64,000 nucleotides of DNA from Hirschia sp964351655 (lineage in GTDB: Bacteria > Pseudomonadota > Alphaproteobacteria > Caulobacterales > Hyphomonadaceae): contig CAYGPD010000005.1 in assembly GCA_964351655.1 (NCBI GenBank), positions 62,001-126,000 on the forward strand, read 5' to 3'. The notes under the pieces are model-generated. The model saw only the letters and a program-made list of their open reading frames with translations. It ran no database searches and had not been told where the DNA came from. Positions 52,765 to 61,492 of this stretch are shown here, piece after piece. Numbering within the stretch: the first letter of the stretch is position 1; each line of letters begins with the position of its first letter. Made by a program: the position numbers and the translations under genes.

Positions 52765-52792
52765 TGAAATATTGTAGCGGCACCATGCAATA

Positions 52793-53089
52793 TTAGTCTG
52801 TTGAGAGCAGGGAAGGGTGAAATTTTTCTTTGATCTCGTCATAGATGTTTTCCTCGACAGCGTCTGGAGCGTTCGGGAAATTTTCGTCATCTGTTGTTTT
52901 TACACGCGTATCTGATCGCTCTAATTGACGCGCATATGGAGCGTTGGGTTTTGGTTGACCGTCATCACGGAATACGCCGCGATCGACTTCAATTGCATCA
53001 TTTTGCGTAACTTCATCGTACCCGCGCTGTCTGCTTTTTTCGTCACTTTGCTGTGGGTCCAATAGTGGCTTTTTTTGAAGGTTTTTCAT
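52793..53089 (-). CDS. Small hydrophilic protein of unknown function
   Basis: A 98-residue soluble, acidic protein rich in Asp, Glu, Asn and Pro, probably partly disordered. I chose ATG 53089 because GGAG lies nine bases upstream; the frame continues to 53194 without a good start. It is divergent from katA across 151 bases, so it might share its oxidative-stress control, but nothing in the sequence proves that. It is not recognised. Confidence 0.62.
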   Translation of the reverse strand: MKNLQKKPLLDPQQSDEKSRQRGYDEVTQNDAIEVDRGVFRDDGQPKPNAPYARQLERSDTRVKTTDDENFPNAPDAVEENIYDEIKEKFHPSLLSTD

Positions 53090-53240
53090 GATTTGACTCC
53101 TTTTTTGTCTCTCAAACCAACACGTATGAACGCGTAAAGTTCCCCAATAGTGATGTACGTTATAAATCCAATCACAATTGATATACTTACCCAATTGCGT
53201 ATTTGATGACTTATGTTCCCGAAACTATTTGGAGAGAAAA

Positions 53241-54692
53241 ATGTCTGAGAAATGCCCTTATCACACAACAACTGCTGGTAATCCCATAGCAGACAACCAG
53301 AATTCATTGACTGCTGGAGAGCGCGGTCCTGTATTGTTGCAGGACTATCAGTTGATCGAAAAACTTGCTCATCAAAACCGTGAACGTATCCCTGAGCGCG
53401 TCGTACACGCCAAAGGCTGGGGTGCACACGGAACCTTCACCGTGACGCATGATATTAGCAGGTATACGAAGGCTAAAATATTTAGTGAAGTTGGAAAGCA
53501 AACGCCAATTTTGTCACGGTTTTCTACTGTGGCGGGTGAGGCAGGTGCAGCCGATAATGAGCGTGATGTACGTGGCTTTTCAGTGAAATTTTATACAGAA
53601 GAAGGCAATTGGGACTTGGTCGGTAATAATACACCTGTGTTTTTTATCCGTGACCCTCAAAAATTCCCTGACTTCATTCACACTCAAAAGCGGCACCCAC
53701 GCACAAATATGAGAAGCAACACAGCGATGTGGGATTACTGGAGTCTGTCACCTGAATCCTTACACCAAGTGACGATCTTAATGTCTGATCGCGGTTGCCC
53801 AACCACGCCAATGAATATGAACGGTTATGGCTCGCATACTTATAGTTTTATCAATGCTGAGAATGAGCGTTTCTGGGTCAAATTCCACTTCAAAACGCGT
53901 CAAGGTCACACATTCTACACCAATGCAGAAGCATCTGAGAAAATTGGCCAAACGCGTGAAGGTTATCAAGAAGCACTATTTGGCGGCATCGAAAACGGAA
54001 ACTTCCCACAGTGGGAAGTTAAAGTTCAAATCATGCCGGAATCTGATGTTGGAAAAACATGGTACAACCCATTCGACCTTACAAAGGTTTGGCCACATGG
54101 TGATTACCCACTTATTGATGTCGGTATAATGGAGCTAAACAGGAATGCAGATAACTATTTTGCAGAAATAGAAAATGCAGCCTTTAGCCCATCCAATATT
54201 ATTCCAGGTGTTGGGTTCTCTCCAGACAAAGTGTTGCAGGCTCGTTTGTTCTCATATGCAGATGCTCACCGTTATCGCCTTGGTACGCACTATGAAAGCT
54301 TGCCAATTAACCAACCCAAATGCCCAGTTCACCATTATCACAAAGATGGTACAATGAATTATCACGGTCCTAAAACTGGCAATGTTGATGCGTATTATGA
54401 GCCAAACTCTGTGTCTGGGTCCGCAAAAGAAGCGCCTAGCTTTGCAGAACCGCCGCTAAAATTGAGTGGTGATGCAGATCGCTATAATCACCGTGACGGT
54501 AATGACGATTATCGCCAAGTCAAAGATTTGTTTGATTTGTTTGACGATGGACAAAAACACCGCCTCTTTAGTAATATTGCTGATGCGATGGAAGGTGTTC
54601 CAGCTGAAATCATTGAACGTCAAATGGTGCACTTTGGGCGTGTAGATGCAGCTTATGAGGCAGGTGTACGCGCAGCAATTGCTGCGAAGTAA
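53241..54692 (+). CDS. katA: Catalase, clade 3 monofunctional heme type
   Basis: A 483-residue small-subunit catalase that breaks down hydrogen peroxide. The active-site His56 lies in ERVVHAKGWGAHG, distal Asn129 in VGNNTPVFFIRDP, and the proximal heme ligand Tyr339 in RLFSYADAHRYRLG. Length fits clade 3 enzymes. ATG 53241 has GGAGAG five bases upstream. It has its own terminator, so it is monocistronic. Confidence 0.96.
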   Translation: MSEKCPYHTTTAGNPIADNQNSLTAGERGPVLLQDYQLIEKLAHQNRERIPERVVHAKGWGAHGTFTVTHDISRYTKAKIFSEVGKQTPILSRFSTVAGEAGAADNERDVRGFSVKFYTEEGNWDLVGNNTPVFFIRDPQKFPDFIHTQKRHPRTNMRSNTAMWDYWSLSPESLHQVTILMSDRGCPTTPMNMNGYGSHTYSFINAENERFWVKFHFKTRQGHTFYTNAEASEKIGQTREGYQEALFGGIENGNFPQWEVKVQIMPESDVGKTWYNPFDLTKVWPHGDYPLIDVGIMELNRNADNYFAEIENAAFSPSNIIPGVGFSPDKVLQARLFSYADAHRYRLGTHYESLPINQPKCPVHHYHKDGTMNYHGPKTGNVDAYYEPNSVSGSAKEAPSFAEPPLKLSGDADRYNHRDGNDDYRQVKDLFDLFDDGQKHRLFSNIADAMEGVPAEIIERQMVHFGRVDAAYEAGVRAAIAAK

Positions 54693-54717
54693 GATTTGTT
54701 TCAAATCACACAAAATG

Positions 54718-54748
54718 AAAAGGACTGGCGGTGTTGTCAGTCCTTTTT
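54718..54748. terminator. Bidirectional intrinsic terminator
   Basis: AAAAGGACTG (54718-54727) pairs with CAGTCCTTTT (54738-54747). It sits between convergent katA and the gene ending at 54756. Confidence 0.88.
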
Positions 54749-54755
54749 GTGGCAG

Positions 54756-55226
54756 TTATTTGGCCTCAAATTTTGTTTCTTGAATTTCTATAGGGCCGAC
54801 GATTGGCTTGCCAACGAGCGCATCCGTTGGCTCATTAAAACAATCTCCACGAAGGGCCACCCAGCCTGATGGGAAAGCGGTTTCTGTGAAAATGAGCTTT
54901 AAACGACCCCAACTTTGGTATGTGTCTCCATTTTCATCGACGATGCCCACTTCACATGCTGTGCTTGCGCCTGCGATTGGCTCAACCCAATATCCCTCAA
55001 AGGGTTGATCGCGATTGTCGTAGTTTCCAGCTAAGTCTTTGATGTAAGCAATCCCGAATACATTTTCACGCATGGTTGGGAAATGGAGAACAGCGTATTC
55101 GTTCAATTCATCTGCATAAATGACTTTACCGATTTCGGTCTGCCAAACTTCATCTGCGTTTGCTGCGGCAAAAAAAGTTGTACTAAGTGCGATTGCACTT
55201 ATTGCGAGCCATCTTTGAAATTTCAT
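54756..55226 (-). CDS. Secreted protein of unknown function
   Basis: A 156-residue protein with a clear Sec signal (about 1-24, ending ANA/DEV). The body is beta-rich with three cysteines, two of them (TACEVG and GDCFNE) possibly paired. It somewhat resembles small secreted proteins of the DUF2147/uncharacterised lipocalin-like type, but I cannot place it. The ATG has AGGGACAG upstream. It is monocistronic. Confidence 0.7.
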   Translation of the reverse strand: MKFQRWLAISAIALSTTFFAAANADEVWQTEIGKVIYADELNEYAVLHFPTMRENVFGIAYIKDLAGNYDNRDQPFEGYWVEPIAGASTACEVGIVDENGDTYQSWGRLKLIFTETAFPSGWVALRGDCFNEPTDALVGKPIVGPIEIQETKFEAK

Positions 55227-55315
55227 GTTCTGTCCCTCATTGTTAGTATTACCCTAAAGTAGAGTAGACGCCTGAATTGAGGAAAAAGAAAGACAGAGTT
55301 GTATACTGCTGAATT

Positions 55316-55358
55316 TAAAAAAGAAGTCAGGAAAGGCTAAAAGCATCTCCTGACTTTT
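55316..55358 (-). terminator. Intrinsic terminator after the EF-hand-like gene
   Basis: Read on the minus strand, AAGTCAGGA pairs with TCCTGACTT (plus-strand arms 55324-55332 and 55348-55356) and is followed by CTTTTTT. Confidence 0.85.
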
Positions 55359-55393
55359 GGAATAATAGTCTGTCTAATCAAAAAGTGGGATAA

Positions 55394-55945
55394 CTATGCC
55401 ACTAAATTAATATAAGATGTCGCACTTGAGGTATTTTGGGCTTGTCCCCGAGAGCCATATCCAGAAGCGATACCGCTTTCACCTAAGATTGATTTAAGGA
55501 AGTCCATAGTCTCGTTGCCGTTTCCATCACCTTTAGGTGGTGGTGGACCTTGATTGCCCTTAGATTCCATCAATGCAGAAAGGGCTTCGTGATCTACTTC
55601 GCCATTGGAGCTTACAATGTTTGCTGCATCTTCACCGAAACGTTCAGTTAGTTTGGTCTGCATGTCTTCTGAAGCAGATTTTGTGAGAAGGTCTGTAAGC
55701 GCCTCGAAGTCGACTTCACCGTCTTCGCTGACAATGCCGTCGGCGTCGGTTTCAAATTGGCTGGTAAGCTGGGCGGAAAGTTCTTCGGTATCGATTTCGC
55801 CGCTTTCAATGCTATCTTGAAGGAGGCTTACGCTTTCTTCAACTGCTTCTGCTGGCGGAGGGGGAGGTGGAGGTCTGTTTCCAGAAACGGAAGACATACC
55901 GGACATGCCCGTCATGGACATGGAAGACGTAAGACTGCTGATCAC
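55394..55945 (-). CDS. EF-hand-like repeat protein with polyproline stretch
   Basis: A 183-residue protein, Met/Ser/Gly-rich at the N-terminus with seven consecutive prolines at about 25-31. Two related repeats follow, about residues 63-90 and 103-130: F..DA..IVS..GEVD.EAL..L. They look like EF-hand-type calcium loops read through acidic residues. A disordered Gly/Asn/Pro tail ends the protein. There is no signal peptide. The start is GTG with AGGA nine bases upstream. It may be a calcium-binding or exported protein; no homologue is recalled with confidence. Confidence 0.65.
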   Translation of the reverse strand: MISSLTSSMSMTGMSGMSSVSGNRPPPPPPPAEAVEESVSLLQDSIESGEIDTEELSAQLTSQFETDADGIVSEDGEVDFEALTDLLTKSASEDMQTKLTERFGEDAANIVSSNGEVDHEALSALMESKGNQGPPPPKGDGNGNETMDFLKSILGESGIASGYGSRGQAQNTSSATSYINLVA

Positions 55946-56038
55946 AAGGTTTATCCTATTCGTTGTGATGCGAGCACGCGATATTTTATGTGTATTCTCG
56001 GCGCAATATTTTATTGAGTTGCTAAAAAGCAGCTCGTT

Positions 56039-56134
56039 ATGAGCACCATCACTTTATTTTTGCGGGCCTACATTGGGGAGGCGCGACCTTTTGAGCACGT
56101 TTTGTTTAGCGTGAATTGGTTGATGGAGTTTTAA
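56039..56134 (+). CDS. Possible 31-residue small protein (doubtful)
   Basis: ATG to TAA gives MSTITLFLRAYIGEARPFEH and 11 more residues. The only ribosome-site candidate is a weak AGCAG. Its interest comes from the terminator-like hairpin that starts at its stop codon on the same strand, since no other plus-strand gene lies upstream of it. Confidence 0.22.
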   Translation: MSTITLFLRAYIGEARPFEHVLFSVNWLMEF

Positions 56135-56171
56135 TCCACCCCCGAATGGGGATTTATTTTTTTTCGACGGA
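56135..56171 (+). terminator. Plus-strand intrinsic terminator
   Basis: CCCC-CGAAT-GGGG with flanking A/T pairs, followed by ATTTATTTTTTTT. The T tract is on the plus strand only, although no annotated plus-strand gene precedes it. Confidence 0.65.
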
Positions 56172-56289
56172 TTTTGGTGTGTCGCGCGTTCAAAAGTATA
56201 GAAAACGCTGTTGATGCATTTAGTTTCGGCTACGCCCTTTTGAGCAATTGAGCGGTGTTGGCGGCGTTTTCGCTATATTTGCCTTAGTA

Positions 56290-57255
56290 TTAAAGCCCGT
56301 CTTCATTCGGAGGAGTGGGCTGTAGGTCTGTAAAGTCAAAGATGGACTTATCTGCGAGGTGACTGGGGCGCACGTTTTTGAGGGCGCGAAACATGGTTTG
56401 GCGGCGGCCAGGAGATTTTTGTTCCCAATCGTTTAACATTTGCTTCATGGCGTTGCGCTGCAAGCCTTCTTGCGTGCCGCACAAATTACACGGGATAATC
56501 GGGAATTGCATCGCTTTAGAAAAACGTTCGATGTCATTTTCAGCGCAATGTAATAACGGGCGGTGAACTTTGATGTCGCCTTCATCATTGAGAAGTGTTG
56601 GCGGCATGGCGGCGAGGCGTCCGCCGTGGAACATATTCATCATGAAGGTTTCAAGTGCATCATCGCGGTGGTGGCCTAGTACAATCGCATCACAGCCTTC
56701 TTCACGGGCAGCATTATATAAAATGCCACGACGCAGGCGCGAACACAAAGCACAATATGTGGCTTTGGCGGGTGTTTTCTCTTTGACGATAGAATAAGTG
56801 TCTTCAGTGATGATGCGATAATCTACGCCGATACTTTCAAGATAATCGGGGAGGATGTGTTTGGGGAACCCGGGCTGGCCTTGATCTAGATTTACAAAGA
56901 GCAAGTCGACGGGCAATGCGCCTTGCCACTTTAGGTCAAGCAAAGCTGCCATGAGCGTGTAGCTATCTTTTCCACCAGACAGACAGACCATCCATTTATA
57001 GGGCTTTTCGCGAGTGCGTGCGTCGTTTGGAATGAGCGCAAATTCGTCGATCACTTCTTTGGTTTGGCGCACTATGGCTTTACGCGTTTTCTTGAAGGTG
57101 ACGGATTTGGGTGTATTGGCAAAGATTGGATGATACGGCTCGAAAATATCGCAAGTGTGATCATCAGCAACTGCATCGAATTCAGGCGCATTAGACTCCG
57201 GTTCAGCTTTAGAAGCTGACCGTGAATGGGAGATGTTTAAGGTGTGCTCGTTCAT
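56290..57255 (-). CDS. ttcA: tRNA 2-thiocytidine(32) synthetase TtcA
   Basis: A 321-residue ATP-pyrophosphatase that thiolates cytidine 32 of tRNA with an iron-sulfur cluster. The PP-loop SGGKDS is at residues 93-98, and the cluster cysteines C167-x2-C170 (CALC) and C255 (CNLC) are present. The first 45 residues are a polar extension. GGHH-type VLGHHRDDALET is typical. It is monocistronic on the minus strand. Confidence 0.95.
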   Translation of the reverse strand: MNEHTLNISHSRSASKAEPESNAPEFDAVADDHTCDIFEPYHPIFANTPKSVTFKKTRKAIVRQTKEVIDEFALIPNDARTREKPYKWMVCLSGGKDSYTLMAALLDLKWQGALPVDLLFVNLDQGQPGFPKHILPDYLESIGVDYRIITEDTYSIVKEKTPAKATYCALCSRLRRGILYNAAREEGCDAIVLGHHRDDALETFMMNMFHGGRLAAMPPTLLNDEGDIKVHRPLLHCAENDIERFSKAMQFPIIPCNLCGTQEGLQRNAMKQMLNDWEQKSPGRRQTMFRALKNVRPSHLADKSIFDFTDLQPTPPNEDGL

Positions 57256-57571
57256 AGCCCCAGCGATATCGGTTTATATGGATAGAGCAAGTCTAAAATG
57301 AATGCTGAGTCGTATTTTATAATGTTACGGGCTTAGGTTTTTACACCATTTAGGGGAGTTCTCTCGCTTTTTCGCTATGTATTTCTGCATTTAAGTGAGG
57401 CTGTTATGCGTATATGACATGCAAAAACGACATATTAGTGCTTAAAAATGCCAGTGTATCGTCAATGTATAGACTTTTCTTTTTAATAAAATCAACATGT
57501 TAAATGGTTATTGCATGATTTTCTATAATCTGTGTAGTGACAAACATGACAGGTTATGTCATAAAAGTGTC
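57256..57571. promoter_or_regulatory. Divergent intergenic region upstream of ttcA and the secreted protein
   Basis: A 316-base AT-rich gap. Its right end has an exact dyad ATGACA-GGTTA-TGTCAT (57546-57562) with a further TGTCATG overlapping the start codon at 57572, a good operator candidate. No ORF with a ribosome site was found. Confidence 0.45.
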
Positions 57572-57928
57572 ATGAAACACGCATCAATCATTCTGTGCGT
57601 GTTAGCTGCAAGCGTTATGCCTGTCGCTAATGCGCAAATTGCTGGAGACACACCAGCTCGGGCGTTTGAAATTAAAGTAGAAGGCGCTGTAGCTCCTTCG
57701 GGCTTGCACCAACTCACGTATCCGTATTTATCGGGTGTTAAGAGTCGTGCTGGTTCATGTGACTTGTCCGTGAAAGTGGACAGTAACGGAAACATCGGCG
57801 CAGTGAGCGTTGAATCTTGTTCATCTGAAGATTTTGCCGCTGAGGCGAGCAAACTTGTTGCACAAGATGATACTGTAGCAGTTGCGCAAGTGCACCCGCT
57901 TCATATCGAATGGACTATGGACAATTAA
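57572..57928 (+). CDS. Small secreted protein, TonB-C-like fold candidate
   Basis: A 118-residue protein with a Sec signal (about 1-21, ANA/QIA). The mature part contains CDLSVKVDSNGNIGAVSVESC, which resembles the C-terminal fold of TonB/energy transducers (C.v...G....v.v..C...F), but no membrane anchor or Pro-rich spacer is present. The start is ATG 57572; the frame continues upstream to 57497 without signal features. Function unknown. Confidence 0.62.
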   Translation: MKHASIILCVLAASVMPVANAQIAGDTPARAFEIKVEGAVAPSGLHQLTYPYLSGVKSRAGSCDLSVKVDSNGNIGAVSVESCSSEDFAAEASKLVAQDDTVAVAQVHPLHIEWTMDN

Positions 57929-58042
57929 TTCAATAAATTTGAGTTCGGCTCGATAATAAGGACAATCATAAAAGAGCCACCTAAAAATTACACCTGATTT
58001 GTCTCCCCCAACCCAGACATATCGTGGTGTGAAGCAGCGATG

Positions 58043-58074
58043 GAGCGATGCACGACAATAGACGTGCGTCGCTT
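58043..58074. other. 12-bp stem-loop
   Basis: GAGCGATGCACG pairs with CGTGCGTCGCTT across an eight-base loop, with two wobble pairs. It lies in the 266-base gap before the M28 peptidase. No strong T tract follows, so it may be a weak terminator for the gene at 57572 or a regulatory structure. Confidence 0.5.
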
Positions 58075-58194
58075 CATTGTGTTTGGGGTGTATTTTGGCG
58101 GTTAAGGGTTTTTAATTGCTATATTCTTGTTAAAGATATGCGCATGCTCGTATCGACTCTACAAAAGAGACGAGGGCTTTAACGGGGAAATAAT

Positions 58195-59655
58195 ATGCTG
58201 CGCACGATTATCGGCAAGCTCGCCATCAGCACACTTGCAGGTTTGACCTGTGTTGCGTGTGCGACGGCTCAATCTGAGCAAACGCCACCTAAACCATTTA
58301 AAATACCAGCTGAGACATCCGCAACCGCACAGGCATTAGCCCAAAGTGCGCTGGAAAGCGATTTAGCGTTTGAAATTATCGAAGATCTGACGACATCTGT
58401 TGGGCCGCGTCTCGCTGGGACACCTCAAGAAGCGCGTGCACGAGAATGGGCTATGGTCAAATTTAAGGACCTGAACTTCCAAAATGCATGGACGGAAGAA
58501 TTTGAGCTGGATCTGTGGACACGCGGACGTTCAGTGTATGAAGAAGTTGCACTCACAGCACCATACCCTCAACCACTATATGCAATTTCATTGGGCGGCG
58601 GCGGCGCAACACCTGAAGACGGGCTAGAAGCAAAAGTCGCGTATTATGACAGTTATGACGCCTTAAAGGCTGATGAAGGTGCTGACCTGAAAGGAAAAAT
58701 TGTTTTCGTGGGTGATCGAATGACATCTTCGCAAACAGGGGAAAGCTATGGTTGGGCTAATCGAAAACGTCGTGATGCATGGATAATGGCGGAAGATCGC
58801 GGTGCTGTGGCATTGTTTATCCGTTCTGTCGGGACATCTAATAATCGTTTTGCGCACACAGGAATGATGAGTTTTCCTGATGATCGTCGTCCTAAAATTC
58901 CAGCGCTTTCAGTGTCGAATCCAGACGCGGACCAGATTGAACGTATCGCGCGCTCTGGTGAGACTATGAGTATCCGCTTGAAGACCTTTGCTGGCTGGCA
59001 GGGTAAGTCGATGTCGGGGAATGTTATTGCCGAGATAAAGGGGCGTGAGCTCCCTGATGAAATCGTGGTGATAGGTGGTCATCTTGATAGTTGGGATACG
59101 GGCACAGGTGCATTGGATGATGGTGCTGGAATTGGTATCTCCATGGCAGCAGCGAAATTAATTGCTGATCTTCCAAAAGCTCCTCGCCGTACAATTCGCG
59201 TTGTATTGTTTGGAGCTGAAGAGGTAGGTCTTCTTGGGGCGCGTGCCTATCTAGCAGAGCGTATCGAAGATGAGACTGTTGAAAATCATGTCATGGGATC
59301 GGAGTCAGACTTTGGTGCGCGCCCGATTTGGCGTTTCGGGTCAAATGTGGGGCCGGATGCCGTACCTGCTATGGATGCGATTGCACGAGAAATGGCATTT
59401 TTAGGTATCATTCGTGGCAATAATAAAAGCGGCGGCGGACCTGATATGACTCCGATGATGATGGCAGGAATGCCGGTGGCAAGCCTTGATCAGAACGGGG
59501 CGGATTATTTTGAATTCCACCACACACCAAATGATACGTTGGATAAAATTGACCCCAAGGAACTACAGCAAAATGTAGCAGCATGGACGATATTTACGTA
59601 TCTAGCAGCTGAATTGGATGTGGATTTTCGCGCTGGGAGTGGTGACAGCGAATAG
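58195..59655 (+). CDS. M28-family metallopeptidase, exported
   Basis: A 486-residue zinc peptidase, probably an aminopeptidase or carboxypeptidase-like enzyme of the cell envelope. An N-terminal signal has Cys19 and Cys22; the VAC stretch could be a lipobox, or signal peptidase I may cleave near ATA. A PA-like domain spans about 130-250. Di-zinc ligands are visible: H296 (GGHLDSWD), D308 (LDDGAG), E342/E343 (FGAEEVG), D372 (ESDFG) and H442/H443 (HHTPND). It is monocistronic with its own terminator. Confidence 0.92.
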   Translation: MLRTIIGKLAISTLAGLTCVACATAQSEQTPPKPFKIPAETSATAQALAQSALESDLAFEIIEDLTTSVGPRLAGTPQEARAREWAMVKFKDLNFQNAWTEEFELDLWTRGRSVYEEVALTAPYPQPLYAISLGGGGATPEDGLEAKVAYYDSYDALKADEGADLKGKIVFVGDRMTSSQTGESYGWANRKRRDAWIMAEDRGAVALFIRSVGTSNNRFAHTGMMSFPDDRRPKIPALSVSNPDADQIERIARSGETMSIRLKTFAGWQGKSMSGNVIAEIKGRELPDEIVVIGGHLDSWDTGTGALDDGAGIGISMAAAKLIADLPKAPRRTIRVVLFGAEEVGLLGARAYLAERIEDETVENHVMGSESDFGARPIWRFGSNVGPDAVPAMDAIAREMAFLGIIRGNNKSGGGPDMTPMMMAGMPVASLDQNGADYFEFHHTPNDTLDKIDPKELQQNVAAWTIFTYLAAELDVDFRAGSGDSE

Positions 59656-59679
59656 AGTTTAATTGTGAACTAGAAAATG

Positions 59680-59717
59680 AAAGCGGCGCTTGGTGTAAAA
59701 TTAAGCGCCGCTTTTTT
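59680..59717. terminator. Intrinsic terminator, copy A of a repeated hairpin
   Basis: AAAGCGGCGCTT (59680-59691) pairs perfectly with AAGCGCCGCTTT (59703-59714), followed by TTT. It serves the convergent M28 and LysR genes. A near-identical copy lies at 61273. Confidence 0.93.
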
Positions 59718-59722
59718 GGGTA

Positions 59723-60622
59723 TTAGCAAATGGCTTTGAGTAGCTGGTTTAAACGATTATATCGTGCTGGCAGCTGCCTGTTGCGTAGTTTTACAGCATA
59801 GAGTGTTTCTTCCACCGCTTTGGTAGGCTTAAGTACATGCACCAAGTTTTTGTGAGGAAAGCTATCGAGTGCACTGCGTGGTAGAACGGTAAATCCTATG
59901 CCTTTTGATATAGGTAAAAGAATTTGGCTAAGTTGATTTACATAGCCTGACTTGGGCATGCTCTCAGTCTTTAATTTTTTCAAATTTGGATCGCCGCATA
60001 GATCAAAATATAGGTTGATATAATGTGCAGCATCAGGATGTTGAATAAGGCCAAGGGATTGTATGCTGGCAGCAATGCCATCTTTGAGTTTAGCGCTTTG
60101 GGGAAGAATGAGACATAATTCTTCGGTGCCAACGGGGGTGATATCAAGTTGGTTTTGAGTTGGGTGTTGAGTCACAACTCCTAAATCAGTTTTACCGTCC
60201 AAAACATCCGACAAAATTTTGCGGTTTGGCGCAACTTCCACCTCAAAAATGAGTTTTGGGTGTACTTTTTGAATTTCGAGGAGGGCGGGATATAACTTTA
60301 AAGCAAATGAACCAGAGCAAGCCAGCTTGCATATACCTTCATCGGGATTGTCAAAATTTAGTGCTTCTAAAAGCTTCGTTTCATTGGTTTGGAGTTGACT
60401 TGCGTATTCAAGGATTTGCCGCCCTTGCTCTGTTAATTCCAAACGTTTGTTGTCGCGCTTGAGTAAGGTGTGGCCACAAGTTTCTTCAAGCTTTTTGATA
60501 TGCTGACTGACACCTGGTTGAGTCATGTTCAATTTTTCAGCCGTCAGAGTGAAGTGACCGACTTCCATAAGTGTCTTGAAGGTGTTGAGCCAAATTGGAT
60601 TGAGCATTTTTTTATTTGCCAT
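59723..60622 (-). CDS. LysR-family transcriptional regulator
   Basis: A 299-residue LysR protein. The helix-turn-helix is at about 8-65 (WLNTFKTLMEVGHFTLTAEKLNMTQPGVSQHIKKLEE, split here for length), and the effector domain at about 90-295 is complete. It is divergent from the VOC-family gene, which is therefore its probable target. The ligand is unknown. The start is ATG 60622; a second ATG at 60607 is possible. Confidence 0.9.
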   Translation of the reverse strand: MANKKMLNPIWLNTFKTLMEVGHFTLTAEKLNMTQPGVSQHIKKLEETCGHTLLKRDNKRLELTEQGRQILEYASQLQTNETKLLEALNFDNPDEGICKLACSGSFALKLYPALLEIQKVHPKLIFEVEVAPNRKILSDVLDGKTDLGVVTQHPTQNQLDITPVGTEELCLILPQSAKLKDGIAASIQSLGLIQHPDAAHYINLYFDLCGDPNLKKLKTESMPKSGYVNQLSQILLPISKGIGFTVLPRSALDSFPHKNLVHVLKPTKAVEETLYAVKLRNRQLPARYNRLNQLLKAIC

Positions 60623-60736
60623 AAATTTAAATTATCAAAATAAGAATAATAGATAATTTTTTAAAATGCAATTGATGCTCTAGTTTGAAGGTGAGAGTTG
60701 GAGAGCCAGCTCATAAACTTCACAAAGGCAGATGCT

Positions 60737-61252
60737 ATGTTTCCTCAAAATAACACAACATACCCTCGATCATTTTCACATATTGGAATTTCGGTGCCGA
60801 ACTTGGAGGCAGCCGTGAAATTTTATACAGCAGTGCTGGGCTGGTATCTAATTATGCAACCAACACAAATCGTTGAAGATGATTCCGCAATTGGCGAAAT
60901 GTGTACTGACGTGTTTGGAAAAGGCTGGGAAAGGTTCCGGATCGCGCACTTGTCAACAGGGGACAGAATTGGTGTCGAATTGTTTGAATTTAAGAACCAA
61001 GAAAACCCAGAAGACAATTTTGAATACTGGAAAACGGGAATATTTCATTTCTGCGTTCAAGACCCTGATGTTGAAGGACTCGCGGAGAAAATCGTTGCAG
61101 CAGGTGGTAAAAGACGCATGAAAGCGCCGCGCTATTATTATCCCGGTGAAAAGCCATACCGTATGATTTATATGGAAGACCCGTTTGGCAATATCTTGGA
61201 AATTTATAGCCACAGTTACGAACTACACTATGCGGCCGGCGCGTACGCTTAA
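60737..61252 (+). CDS. VOC-superfamily (glyoxalase/dioxygenase fold) protein
   Basis: A 171-residue metal-dependent VOC protein. SHIGISVPNLEAAVKFYTAVLGWYL forms the first beta-alpha-beta unit. The later RMIYMEDPFGNILEIYSH carries the usual metal-ligand glutamate, and His residues in HIG and FHFCV are also candidates. The reaction is unknown. ATG 60737 has AGG nine bases upstream; an in-frame TTG at 60698 would add 13 residues. It is divergent from the LysR gene and has its own terminator. Confidence 0.85.
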   Translation: MFPQNNTTYPRSFSHIGISVPNLEAAVKFYTAVLGWYLIMQPTQIVEDDSAIGEMCTDVFGKGWERFRIAHLSTGDRIGVELFEFKNQENPEDNFEYWKTGIFHFCVQDPDVEGLAEKIVAAGGKRRMKAPRYYYPGEKPYRMIYMEDPFGNILEIYSHSYELHYAAGAYA

Positions 61253-61272
61253 AAGGTGAGAAAAAAGTTGAG

Positions 61273-61308
61273 AAAGCGCCGCTTAGTGTAAAACCGAGCG
61301 CCGCTTTT
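61273..61308 (+). terminator. Terminator-like hairpin, copy B of a repeated hairpin
   Basis: The 36 bases match copy A at 59680 at 31 positions. One base in the left arm differs, leaving one mismatch in the stem (AAAGCGCCGC against GCGCCGCTTT). It lies just after the VOC gene. Confidence 0.75.
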
Positions 61309-61492
61309 CTTGTGCTTGGGGATGTCATTGAGGCTCAAAACCAAGAATTGAACAGTTCACTTGATTAATTGCTCAATAAATGCGGAACATGATCGTTAGA
61401 TTTGCTGCTTGGATGAACCAGTTCTGCTTTTCACTGAAGTTGAGACATCTGTGTTCTGCGTTTTCCTTAGATTTTGGCCATAGGATTTGGGT

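Larger units (their letters stand above)
55946..56289. other. Intergenic region between the EF-hand-like gene and ttcA
   Basis: A 344-base gap. It holds a 31-codon plus-strand ORF (56039-56134) directly followed by a plus-strand hairpin and T-tract. The remainder has GC-rich patches without other clear structure. Both flanking genes are on the minus strand. Confidence 0.5.
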
